NCBI GenBank assembly: GCA_003194525.1 | Contig: NBIV01000057.1 | Location: forward strand, 62,001 to 126,000 | Length of the DNA: 64,000 nt | Origin: Gracilariopsis chorda | Lineage: Eukaryota > Rhodophyta > Florideophyceae > Gracilariales > Gracilariaceae | Reading direction: 5' to 3' | In this document: positions 31,613 through 43,038 of the stretch, piece after piece | How positions within the stretch are numbered: the first letter of the stretch is position 1 | Layout of the letters: each line of letters opens with the position of its first letter | Made by a program: the position numbers and the translations under genes | The notes under the pieces: model-generated | What the model was told of the DNA's origin: nothing | What the model saw: only the letters and a program-made list of their open reading frames with translations | The model's database searches: none

Positions 31613-33490
31613 TTACACGTTACATAAACCAATAAAGGACCTGATTTCGGTTTGCGACTGTGGTACCTTCGCCTCCCGAACGGCACGTAGATTCCTCTTA
31701 GCTACCGAAAGATGTCCTGAGCTAATTGTATGGCCCAGATATTCCACTTTGGTATCGAAAAAGAAGCACTTATGAAGCTTCAACGTCACTCTGGCATCTT
31801 GTAAAAGTTGCAAAACCTGACGGACGTGAACGAAATGTTCTTCCACCGATCTGGAATAGATGATTACATCATCCAAATATACCAATGCGGTTCTCCACTT
31901 CACCTTTGAGAGGATGATATCAAGCGCTCTCTGAAACTTAGCGGGCGCGTTACAAAGACCAAATGGCATCCGAGTAAATCGGTAGAGACCAGCAGGGCAA
32001 GTGAAGGCCGTCTTGTCTCGGTCCTTCTTCCTGATTGGCATCTGCCAGTAACCACAATTGGCATCCAGTGTGGAAAATATTTGTGCATCTCCTAAAGAGT
32101 CGATGCACTCGTCCATTCTTGGTATAGGATAGGAATCCCGTATGGTCACATTGTTCAGCTTTCTGTAATCGATACAGATCCGCATACGGGGATCTCCACA
32201 ACGTTGAACCAAAACCACTGGGCTTGCCCATTCCGACTGCGCAGGCTCAATTACCCCTTCACGGAGCATCCGTTCAACCTCTTCTAACTCCACCCCTCGG
32301 GCTCTAGGACCTGCACGGTAAGGTTGTTGCCATATAGGTTTAGCGCCCGGAACCAAGTCAATGCGGTGCTCAGCCGCCTTGATCTCCCCAAGGTGGCCTG
32401 ACCACATGGTTTCAAATTCCTCAAGGAGACGCAGGATTCGGCGCTTGTACTGTTCGTACTCGTCACCAACGTGGACTTCCTCTCTCCAATCCTTCACTGG
32501 GTCCAGCTCCAGCTTCTTCCTGGCTTCTACCGAGTCGGTTCGAGTATCCACCAGTACGGTCTTTCCATCAGCATTCTTCGATACCATTTGGTCTTGTGCA
32601 AACAAGTCCCTCCCCCCTTCCTTAGCGGAGGCGACCTCGCCGAACTCGGTTTGCAAACTGAATACACCTGTTGGGGCAGGTAGAGCAACACCTATAACGG
32701 TATTCTTAGGTAAGTGAACCGTGTGGTTTCCGAAGTTGCTGAGGTATACCTGAAAGGGTCTGTGCGGTAAGTTCTCCACAATTCCGTTTGCCATTAAGGT
32801 TAAGTGCCGTTCTGCAGTCCTCGGATGGTTCTGCAATGTAACCAGACCTGGTGAAGCGCATGAAACCGTGACGGTGGTTTGGTGCATAGGTGGTATAGAA
32901 ACCTTCTTGGTGAGTCGAACCTTGTTGGAAACCGTGTTGGTTGGCAATTTCCGCTTCGGTGTTCGGCTCCATCCCTTTTGGTCTTCTTGTGACCTTGAAT
33001 GGCAACTCTTCCACCGTAACGGAGAAGGACTGTCTGCGATCCTGGAAATATCGCTCTGACGTGACTGTCAATAAAGCTCGTTCCCAGGATACAATCCGTA
33101 GCCAATCGGTCCACGACAAAGAATTTCACTCGTACCTTTAAGGATCCCAATTGCAACATAGTGGTCAGCGTTCCTCTAACCATTAGAGGACGGTTGTTTG
33201 CATCTATCAAAGGGTTGGACAGACGTTCATGCTTCAGTGTTCGCAATACCGACTCAGGTAAAATTCGAGCATTCATTATGCACGGACCGGCACCGGTATC
33301 GAGCACGCAAGTTGCAGGGACCGTATGGGAAGGTGAGAGACATAGCGAAACACCAACTTTATAGTTATTGTACTTCATGAACATAACCGGCGTCGGTTCT
33401 GCATGGTCATCAACCTCTTCCGTTACGGTGTCATGCAAACCTTTCGGTATCGAATGGCCTTCCAAATTCCGGTTGGGTGTGGCCTCGACT
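31613..33490 (-). pseudogene. G2 protease and reverse transcriptase, copy A
   Basis: The protease motif is CVLDTGAGPCIM, intact. A one-base difference from copy B near 32972 shifts frame right after the protease. RT follows: RMRICIDYRKLNNVTIRDSY, FSTLDANCGYWQMP, FGLCNAPAKFQ and an intact YLDDVIIYS active site. The frame ends at TAA (31613-31615), where relatives have Tyr in GLCNVYRRF. Confidence 0.85.
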
Positions 33491-33548
33491 ACAACCGGTT
33501 TTAGTTTTCCTCCTGCTCGGCGGCAGGGGGCTCTTCCAAGATCGGTTT

Positions 33549-34840
33549 CTATTCCAATAAATTGACTTGTCGGGATTCCGAAGCGGTGGACTTATTACCA
33601 ATTGGTGAATTCTTCTCGACAACGAACAGGTTGAAATGATTATGTTGCCTAGACTGCACGAGGCTATCTCGCAGACCTGGTGGCAACTTATCACACCTGT
33701 AGGCGACGTGGTCCGGCGAAAGGCAGAACCAGCACAAAAGACGTCCAGTGGTAGGGTCTCTCATTCCGATAGAAGTTAGTTTTCGTTCCTCACCAGCAGC
33801 GGTTGCGTAAGACGAACTAGAACCAACTGGTGTATTCCTAAGAGGTCCACGGGTACTAACCGAAGCTGGCGATTGAGTTGCCGTCCTGGTCGGAGGAGTG
33901 ACGGACTGAGGCGTGACCACTGGGGTAGTTGACCAGCTCCCCACCGTTGATGGTCGTGAATTACCTTGTGGTGCCGCAACTAAATGAATGGCAGTACCAG
34001 TCGGTATCCTGATTAAAGAATCAACACCTGTGGTAGTATCCTCCTCGATTTCCATCACTGCCCGTTTCGGTTTCTCCTTTGTGGTAGTACCAAGAGGTGG
34101 TTTCCTTCCCATGCGGAGAGTGTCACCAAGACCCTGTGCGTACCTTGCGAGGGCGTTGTAATCCACCTTTCGGTTAGTCGTCAGATAATTACGAGCCTGA
34201 GACCTTATGGCTTTGTCGATGTTATCTGAGAACATAGATTTCAGCCGAGTGGACGTGATTACGTTACTGCATCGGGTCGCCAGGTTCCAGAGCCCAACGG
34301 AAAATTCCATTTCGGTTTGTCCTGACCGCTGACGGTAAGAAAGCATTTCTGAGTAGGCTTCCGGAATCACCTCATCGGTCGCGTACATTTCCAAAAGAAA
34401 GTTGACGACTAGATATCTTCCCTCGCATCTGTCCGGAGATACTCGCGCATCATTTCCGGTATTATAGCTCCTGCTTCTACAACCGCACAGTCAGTCACCA
34501 CTCGGGTAACTGTGTCCACATCCAAATTGGGTTCAACTTCTCCACTTCTGAGGTCAACCTTTTTAGTTACGGCATCCTGCATCGCTACGGCCACGAAATC
34601 TTTTGCTCGCTCCTCAAGACGAGGCCAGATCTCCTCAACCATTCCACCATAAGGTCTTTCCTCAACGGTATCCGAACGCGGACCCACCAATGGGTCTGCC
34701 GAACGGTCAGCTTTACCAGATTGGTTACGAAACAGTTCCTCCGGGTTATCCAAAATTGGATGCACCGGGGGGACTGAGCGTCCACCTGCAAGGCTCGATG
34801 GGGCGCTAGACCTTTGAGCATTCCTTTTAGGTTTCACCAT
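33549..34840 (-). pseudogene. G2 gag, copy A
   Basis: The ATG is at 34840 (MVKPKRNAQRSS). The first frame stops at 34409; a one-base shift near 34425 leads into the second frame (FLLEMYATDEVIPEAYSEM), with a capsid-type region and a zinc knuckle CWFCLSPDHVAYRC (C-x2-C-x4-H-x4-C). Copy A ends early at a TAG (QVNLLE-stop) where copy B has a Glu codon and runs on to EEPPAAEQEEN. Confidence 0.8.
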
Positions 34841-34999
34841 GATTGGCTAACGGGGGTACCCAAATTGTTTTCTCTGTATTCCTATTACCAAACGGTTCAA
34901 ATCCTTCTTCATCTACGAAGGAATTCTTTTCCAACGGTTAACGACAAGACCTATACGGTGCCTTCCAACGACAACCTTCTAGGTCGGGAGACCAAAATA

Positions 35000-35547
35000 T
35001 GTCGTACAACCAACGGGTCTGACAGCGGCTGTGCGAGGGAGCTCTGGTGAGCTCAACCTGTAAGGTGAAAGAATAAAAATAAGAATCAGTAGGGAAATAG
35101 AGCACCTGAATACCAAGTGGTACAGTAGGTGTGATACTTAGCCGGGACCGTGTTGGTAACGACGCGCAACGGCAGTAACAGACGTACCAAACCTGACTAG
35201 TTGGTAGTTCTCGACCTGAAAGGCAAGAGTCTACCCAGATGGTGCTTAGTTTACAATGCCTTGAAGGTGCGGACCTCGGCAGCGCCTAAGTGTAGCTGCG
35301 AGGTCAACGCGACATATGCTACGTGTACGACTTACCGTCTGGTCCACCACTACCTGTACAGGTGCACCACGTGCGTCTCTAAATATCTATCTAGTTATAC
35401 AAATTATATAGGTAGTTCTAAAAATTAGTAGAATAGATACAAAATTATCAACACCCACTTCGTCAGTCTGAAGGCCAACAGGGCCAGTCCAATACCACTT
35501 TGGTGCATTCCGACTCCTAACCAGAACGTAACGCTCATTGTACGACA
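35000..35547 (-). repeat. G2 LTR (5' LTR in element orientation), copy A
   Basis: 548 bp. On the - strand the element interior begins right after it with TATTTTGGTCTCCCGACC, the expected primer-binding position; the tRNA was not identified. Confidence 0.9.
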
Positions 35548-36191
35548 CAAAGAAGCGCCCAAAAGGAGCACAGCTCGAGGAAGAATAAGAATAAGGTTGG
35601 AAAATACTCCCAGAGTGCAGGGACCTCGAAGGAAGGTTACAGCACTACGAAAGACGGCAACGCTGTATCTTGGGGACCAATGAAACGCGGAGAGATTGCT
35701 CACTACAGAAGAAATGACAGATGCTTCAAGTGCGGTAAGAAAGGATGGAGCGATCCCAGCCACTCTTGCAGACAAGAACGAGCGGAGGAGAAGAGCTTTG
35801 ATCACCCAAAAAACCAGTAATGCCGCACAACGAGGCGGCGGAAAGAGGCAACTTACAAGAAAAGTCGCCGTACCTTTCAGCATTGAAGTATGCCGAAGAA
35901 GACAACTGGATGTACGATGCAATGCTGGCAGGAAATCCAGTGAGAACAGTCGTAGATTCGTATGCGTCTCACAACTTCATGTCAGTAGAAGACGCGAAGA
36001 GATTGAATTTGGAGTTGAGGGACTTCACAGGAATAGAAGTTGAACTTGGAGACTCATCGAAGACAAGAGTACTGGGTGAGACACATGCAGTTTTGAACAT
36101 CAATGGGTTCATGAGTGAAGAGCAAATTTTGGTCATCAGTATGAAAGAAGAGAGTGTCCTTCCAATATTAATAATGGGGAGACCTTGGTAA
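35548..36191 (+). pseudogene. G1 gag C-terminus (zinc knuckle) and protease
   Basis: Directly after the G2 right LTR, gag resumes and shows a knuckle with CFKCGKKG and a distal HSC, a variant CCHC spacing. The protease frame starts near 35820 and carries VDSYASHNF where retropepsins have DSG or DTG, so Gly is replaced by Tyr. GRPW is followed by TAA at 36189. The aspartic protease is probably inactive. Confidence 0.75.
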
Positions 36192-36194
36192 CGA

Positions 36195-37591
36195 GTGCAT
36201 AACCCGCTTATTGATTGGAAAACCAACATTCTCAAGGTGAAGCGCAGCAATGGTACTGTGATAACGATAACACCTCGAAGAACCGAGACCAAAACGTCGA
36301 ACGAGATCTGTCTTAAGCAGATATCGTTGAAGAGGATGTGTAAAGAAGTAAAGAAGGGAAACTGCGAACTGTTTGTGGTTCGAGTATCTAAGAACAAAGA
36401 GTCGGTTGCGTCAGAGGCAAAGTGCGCTCCTGATTTTCGAGACTTTCTAGCAGAGTTCGAAGATGTTTTTAAGGAAGAGTTGCCGGATGAGCTGCTCCCG
36501 CCACGCGGAATGGAATTTGAGATTAACCTCATTCCGGATGCCCAACCTCCTGTCCGACCTGTTATTCGACTCTCACCTCGTGAACTACAAGAAATGAAGC
36601 GCCAGTTGCAGAAATATCTAGAAAAAGGACTTCTAAGACCGTCTTCCTCACCTTACGGAGCTCCAGTATTCTCCATCCAAAAGAAGAACCGGGATCTCAG
36701 AATGGTTTGTGACTACAGAGCATTGAATAGGATCACTATTCCAGATGCAAGTCCTATTCCACTGATCAATGAGACTATTGACCAGTTGGCAGGAGCTAAG
36801 ATTTTCTCGCAGATTGATTTAATCTGGGGATACCATCAGATGAGGCTCAAAGAAGAGGACTGTCACAAGACGGCTATACGAACACGATATGGATCCTTCG
36901 AGTGGAGAGTGCTATGTTTTGGTTTAACTAACGCACCAGCAGCATTTTCGCCTCTGTTAGCACACGTTCTTCGGGAATTACATGGAGAATGTATGGTTCT
37001 TTACTTAGATGGCATTCTAATCTACAGTAAGAGCAAAGAAGAGCACAGACGGCATTTGCGAAAGCTGTTACATATTTTAAGGAAGCATAAGCTGTACGTC
37101 AGACCTAGCAACAGTAATTTTGGTGCGACAGAGGTTGACTACCTGGGCTTCAAAATCAACTCGGAAGGAGTTCACACGCAGCAGAGGCTTGTGGAAGCTG
37201 TTGAAAGGTGGCCACTCCGACCTCAGTGAAGGATTTACAGAAGTTCATAGGTCTTGCAAACTTCTACAGAACCCTTATGAAAGGTTTTGCGCGAGTTGCG
37301 CAACCAATCACGGACTTACTCTGCACGAAGATCTTTCAATGGAGAGACGAACAAAAATATGCGTTTGAAGAGTTGAAGCGTCGGCTAACAACAGCACCTG
37401 TGCTACGTCATTCAACCTCGGAAGAAGTTTTCGTATTGAACACCGATGCATCAAAGTACGCTGTAGGCGCAACCTTGGAACAGAAGTGTCAACCTGTTGC
37501 ATTCCTATCTCATCGACTATCGGAGGCTGAGACAAGATGGGATACAGGAGATCAGGAATTGTTGGCAATTATGATCGCGTTACCAGAATGA
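36195..37591 (+). pseudogene. G1 reverse transcriptase and RNase H
   Basis: The RT core runs to about 37205 (LRMVCDYRALNRITIPDASP, FSQIDLIWGYHQMR, FGLTNAPAAF). The active-site YLDD is changed to YLDG (near 37010), removing one catalytic Asp. A frameshift near 37205 leads to the tether and RNase H (LQKFIGLANFYR, LNTDASKYAVGATL, ELLAI), ending with TGA at a usual Trp position. Traces of the frame continue downstream (RTDHEPIKYL). Confidence 0.85.
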
Positions 37592-38082
37592 TCAGTGTAT
37601 CTAAAAGATCGCCCATTTATAATACGCACAGATCACGAGCCTATCAAGTACTTGAAGACGAAATCGAAGTTCTCAGGAAGACAAATGAGATGGCTGGACA
37701 AATTATAGTGTTACTCATTCAGAGTGGAGCATCTCAAAGGCTCAAAGAATGGAGCAGCAGATGCCTTGAGTAGACTGTATGAATGCCACCCGACATTCAA
37801 GGCTCTTCGTTAACACGAGAAGCAATTGCATTTGGCGATTCGAGAAGGTTACGAGAACGATTCTTGGACGCAGAACATTCTACTTGTTCTTCGAAATGGT
37901 AAGGAACCACCCAACAAGAAACTGCAATGTACATCAGAAACTATTCCTTTCAGGAAGGTCTAATTTACTGGAATGCCAGAGGTACATTAGTGCGTGTAGT
38001 TGTTCCACGAAATAGAGATCTTTGAGACACAATAGCGAAAGAGTTCCATCTACCAGGGCATTTCAGTTGGGAGAAGACATAT

Positions 38083-39316
38083 TTGCTCTGTGCTCAACAC
38101 ATCTACTGGAAGCGAATGTTCGCAGATATCCAGGAATTTGTCAGAACTTGTCAAGAGTGTCAGTTTAACAAAGAGACAAGTGCAATGCAGAGTGGTAAGC
38201 TACAGCGACATCGCGTACCGGATGCCTGTTGGGATGTCGTCTCAATGGATTTTGTGTCAGAGTTTCCGATTACTCGAACAGGGAAAGACTCCGTACTTGT
38301 TGTCGTTGAGAAACTTTCGAAGAGAGCTATTTTAATTCCGACGAAGAAGACATTGACCTCTATCGAAGTTGTCCAAATACTGTTCGATCGAGTGTTCTCG
38401 AAACATGGTGTGCCTAAGACTATCATTCTGGATAGAGATAAGCTTTTCAAGTCACATTACTTCAAAGAAATTACCAGAATGATAAGTGTGAACTTGAACA
38501 TGGCTACCAAGGGACATCAGCAAACGGATGGACAGTCAGAAAACATGATCAGAACACTTTCGGCAATGATCAGAGGTACTGTACAGAAAAGTCCAGAAGA
38601 TTGGGACTGTATGTTGAGTGAATTGGAATTTCACTACAACTCAACTCCGAACAAGAGCACAGGATTTTCTCCGTTTGAAGTTGACTTGGGTCGTGTGCCT
38701 GAGTCAGAGCTTTCCAGGAAGTTTCCGAAAACGAATTGTGTCTGCCCGGCAGCAGTAGACTACTTGGAAAAAGGGACAGGTGTTTTGTTCATTAGCCAAG
38801 GACAATCTTGCAGATGCCATCGCACGGCAGACCTTCTATGCCAACAAGAAACGAAAGCATGTAGCGTTTAAGGCAAGGGACATGGTGTTGCTGAAGGTAG
38901 ACAAGACGAGTGCGTCACAGCAGTCTGGTCTTCCTCAGAAGTGGCAACCGAAGTTTATGGGACCATTTGCCATAAAGGAAGTCATGGGACCAGTGACGTA
39001 CAAAATTGAACTACCTCCGACGATGAAGAAGGCACATAACGTTTTTTATATCTCCCGATTGAAAAGGTTCAATCACAGAGAAGGTAGTCAAAGCTCACTA
39101 TCGGTAGTGATTGATGCGGAAGGTACTGTGGAACAAGAATTGATTGCTATTCTTAAGACTCGCAAGCGCAATCGCAGAAGACAATACTTGGTACAGTTTG
39201 AAGGCTATATTGAGGAAGAAGCAATTTGGATGAACAAGAATGAGTTATCGTACTGTACCGAACTCATCAAGAAATTTGAAAACTTGCCGCGGTCGTCAAG
39301 TCCTAAGAGATGGTGA
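38083..39316 (+). pseudogene. G1 integrase with chromodomain
   Basis: HIYWKRMFADI and CQECQFNK give part of the zinc-binding region. The catalytic triad is in SMDFVSEFP, IILDRDKLF and GQSENMIRTL. A frameshift near 38800 precedes the GPY/F-like region (QPKFMGPFAI) and a chromodomain (VEQELIAILKTR, QYLVQFEGYIEEEAIW). The stop lies two bases before the 3' LTR. Chromodomains steer integration toward heterochromatin marks. Confidence 0.85.
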
Positions 39317-39317
39317 G

Positions 39318-39515
39318 TGTAATAGAATCATTGTAGTACGAACTTTCACATGGCATTTATGCGAATGGTCGTGAATGTTTGAATTCAGATTCAAACATTA
39401 AAGAACGGACGTCTACTGTGGTATAAGAGGCGAACGTTTAGATTGTTCGAAGTACTAGGAGGGTTAGCCTCCAGTTGTAAATTCAGTTGTGTTTTGGTAA
39501 GACCCTACTCTTACA
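39318..39515 (+). repeat. G1 3' LTR
   Basis: 198 bp, TGTAA...TTACA, with the same internal stem but one mismatch at its tip. It is followed directly by the GCTAC target duplication. Confidence 0.9.
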
Positions 39516-39520
39516 GCTAC

Positions 39521-39967
39521 ATTGAATCAAGCTTTGTTTTAAGGTGGTGGTTCGTAAACAATACGATGATTATTGCGCTGTTGCTTTACATGTACGTACC
39601 GCAGCTACGTACACAAGTCTGCAAATGATAGCGCCTACGTGAGAAGCAAATGTAGCGAAACCATGGAAGGCTGCAACGGGTTGTGGATGTGTAGCGACCA
39701 TGGTTAGTGTGCAATCGTGCCATTCTGCTGCAAATGGAACGTGCAGGGTGTGTCCAACTACACGTTGCCGCAGTGAAGACTGGCGTGAGTTCTGTTGAAT
39801 TCTACGAGCAGTTAGGCTCAACGAGTGGAACAACGCAACACAACACTAGGCACTCAGGCTCTGCCTCTCTGCGAGTGCAGGCCTTGCCTCTACTGATGCC
39901 GACCATATCGTCCTCTTCGGTCGCCTTGGCGACCTTTACGGCACCTAGATTTACGTTCGAATTATTG
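39521..39967. other. Spacer between G1 and the G3 fragment
   Basis: No gene or clear element boundary is visible. Confidence 0.4.
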
Positions 39968-41305
39968 TCAACACGTACAGGCATGGTGATCTTTGGAAAT
40001 AACGAAGCTACACAAATTTGCATCTCGTAACACGGCTCGATCACGTTCTTGATACAAACCGTTATTAATCAAAGTGGCAGAGTCTTGAGCTTCTGTCTTG
40101 ATACGGCGATCACTAGCCGTGCATGGGAAGTATTCCAAAAGCCCTGGCAAATCCTCTAGTACATTCTGCAGAGGTTCCCAAGTCTGATTGATCTTTTCCG
40201 GTAATCCGAGCCATTCTATCAGAATACTTATGACGTCGTTTTGCTTTCGTATTCCGTTTATCGCTTGCACGTTCTGATACATAGTCTGGCTGTGTTCTGC
40301 AAACTCCAGCAACTGAGGATCAACCTCTTGGTTGCCTAAGGCAGCTCGGTAAAACATCAGTCTCCCAGCGTACACCACCTCCCTTTTTCCCTTAACCAGG
40401 TCCTTCACTTCGTAGACCCAGTTGGACGTACACCCCAACACCTGACGCAGCCCTCTCAATTTAAACCGAAGTCTATGGCCATGATTCTGGGCTTTACGAA
40501 CGAGCAAATAGTCGCCAATGGTGAAGTTCGTAGCTATGAACTTGGTTCGGGCATTGTGCAGATCAACAGATTTCTGCCTTCGCTTCGAAACTTCCGTCTG
40601 TACCTCACGGTGCATGTTTTCGATAGCCAACTGCGTGCGTTCAATTTCAATCAACTGTCGAGCTCTTACTTCTGACAGTGTAGGCAGAGATGTGTATTTT
40701 TCCATCGGTAACGTCTTCAGGAGAGGTCTTGATGGCTTGTGACCTGTTAAAACCTCCAGTGGCGTTCTATGTACTCCTTGTTTGCCCATACGGAGTCTTA
40801 ATCTCTTGCTTGGAGCTTGGTCGAGTATACTCTGAATGCATATCGTCATTGCAGGTCAGTCCTTGGCTGAAAGTGTGAACTCGAGCAACACGGCTTTACA
40901 TGCTCGAAAGATTTTCCTGCACAATCTATCAACCGTTCCCTTCGCCCAAGAGGATTAGGCCGTAGTAAATTGATGGTTCACCTTAAGTTCCTCTGCGACA
41001 GCCTTTATCATTTCGTTCTTTAAATGGGTTCCTTGATCGGATACCATCCATTCCATGAGATAAGAGGTAGGCAAAACGGTGGAAAGCTTGAAAATGAGCG
41101 AAGAATGAGAGAGAAGAGATAAAGGAGACTTTTTTATGGATAGCAACAGATCTCGACTTGTGACCTGACGTGCGCAAAGCATGACGATTTGTTGCATATT
41201 TCTTTTTGTCGACACAACAAGCACAGCAAGTGCGTCGACGTCACTATGAACTCTAAAAACAGTTCGATTGGTCTTGTGCTCCTCTAGTTCATTTTGCAGT
41301 CTCAT
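39968..41305 (-). pseudogene. G3: gypsy-type integrase fragment with chromodomain
   Basis: On the - strand, the integrase core (WMVSDQGTHLKNEMIKAVAE) is followed, past a stop, by GTVDRLCRKIFRACKA, where the third catalytic residue appears as Asp instead of Glu. Then come SILDQAPSKRL and RTPLEVLTGHKPSRP, a C-terminal domain, and a chromodomain-like part (ISILIEWLGLPEKINQTWEP). The rest of pol and both LTRs are missing. It belongs to a gypsy lineage different from G1 and G2. Confidence 0.7.
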
Positions 41306-43038
41306 TTATTTGACAGCCACAACGAAAGAACAAAGCAAGCATATGAGACATAAAAGACTGAGAAACTGGCGTTTAGAGAGCGCATCGAGCCGGAAAACGG
41401 CATCAATACATGACGTAGATAGTGTAGGCGATTCAGAGCGCATTTGCGCAAAAAAAGAGAGTCAGCGGGCACGTGCCAAAGCAAGCCTCATATATGCCTA
41501 TGCCAGTTGAGATCGTTATGTAGCCAATTATATGCCTCTATTTTGGATTTCAACCAGTAAATCCGCAGATTCTAGGCATTCCCTCTATCCCTGCTCTCTC
41601 CGGCCGCCAAATGGTTCCCAATACCCTCATATGGCCGATTGTGGAAGACTAGGCCATATTCGATCCGAGTTTCGTTGAAGAAAACAATCCAAACCAAACG
41701 AGTGATTACCGGAAACGATGTTCAAGCCGAATGCGTAATAGCAACTTCAGATCGAAGGAATGGGACTCCGACGGAAGAAACTCCAGCAAGCCCAACCCTG
41801 ATAGGCCGAACACCAAACCTCGTGGGTATGTTTTTATAACACAGGCAAAACAATCTGTTCACGAAAATGAGACAGTTAAATGGCTGGACTGTGGCTGCAG
41901 TCATGTTTTAGTTACCGAAAGCGCCCTCTTCTGACATCATGAAGCCGTGGAGAATCAATCAGTGCTTACATGCGACAGAGAGTCTGAGATAAGAGGGACA
42001 GAAATGATCATGCTGCCTTTGGGAGATGGAATCTCTTTACCTGCAAAACACACGCCCTCATTTGACTTCAATCTCTTCTCTCTATCAGTACTTGCAGATT
42101 ATTCTTCTGTCACATTCAGTAGTGATAATAACTTTGCCAGGTTTAGCAGAAAGGGTTCTTGAAACCAAGCACTGCTCCACCAATGCACAACAAAAAGCGG
42201 ACTTTATCCACTACCAAACCAAATCCCTCCGCTTCGTGCCCAGGCCATTTTACAGCACCTGGAGGTACAGCAAGAGACTGGCACGAAAAACTATGACATC
42301 TGGGAAAAGATCGACTACTTTCTACCGCCCACCAGTCCAACGGTGTACCCTATCTGTCGCAATCCGATGTTCAAAACATCCATTGCACACCATGCCTAGA
42401 AGCAGGATCGAGACGAGCTCCAGTACAACGATCTTCATTTTTAGTGACTTCCCCACTGCAGCTCACGCATACAGACCTAACTGGTCCCATCACCCCACCG
42501 TCATTACATGGATCAAAGCACATGTAGTGACTCCTGATGAGCACACAAAAGCATCGTCGATTTACTTCTTATCTACTAAATCACAGTTCTTCGTCTGCAT
42601 AAAGTGGTACAAGGCTCTCGCTGAAAATGAACAGCCAAGGAAACGTCTATAGCGCGTTTGGATTGACGGAGTGGGCGAGAATAAAGCGAACGAGTTCGTC
42701 ACTTATGCATTGAGCAACGGAATAATCCTTGAATACACACCATCTTATGCACACGAGTTGAACGGTGCTGCTAAAAAAATCATCCAGGATTTCTGGAGGA
42801 CCACTCGAATAGTTCTGTAAGCATCCAAACTAGCATTACAGCTTTGGGAAAAAGCCATATCTCATGCAAATTGGATACGGAACCGCCTAGCAAACTCCAG
42901 AATCGGCGTAAAGGTACCTTACACGGAATCGTTTGGTAACAGCCCGAGTTATCCACTCTACTTAAGTTCGGAAAAGAAGTTCATGGGTATATCTATCGAT
43001 TTCATACTGCACCGAACAGGAATTTACTACCCCGATCT

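Larger units (their letters stand above)
27365..35547 (-). mobile_element. Ty3/gypsy chromovirus G2, nested in G1 gag, copy A
   Basis: The 548-bp LTRs (27365-27912 and 35000-35547) have perfect 10-bp inverted ends, TGTCGTACAA and TTGTACGACA. They differ at about 13 sites. Gene order on the - strand is gag, protease, RT, RNase H, integrase, chromodomain. A purine tract (AGGAAGGGGG on the - strand) abuts the left LTR. The flanks read CGGAG and CAAAG, so a perfect target duplication is not seen. Copy A carries extra frameshifts in gag and protease. Confidence 0.92.
26371..39515 (+). mobile_element. Ty3/gypsy chromovirus G1, interrupted by G2
   Basis: The 198-bp LTRs (26371-26568 and 39318-39515) begin TGTAA and end TTACA, and differ at about seven sites. 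The 5-bp target duplication GCTAC flanks the element perfectly (26366-26370 and 39516-39520). Gene order is gag, protease, reverse transcriptase, RNase H, integrase, chromodomain. Without G2 the element is about 5 kb. Several stops, frameshifts and catalytic changes make it non-autonomous. Confidence 0.92.
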
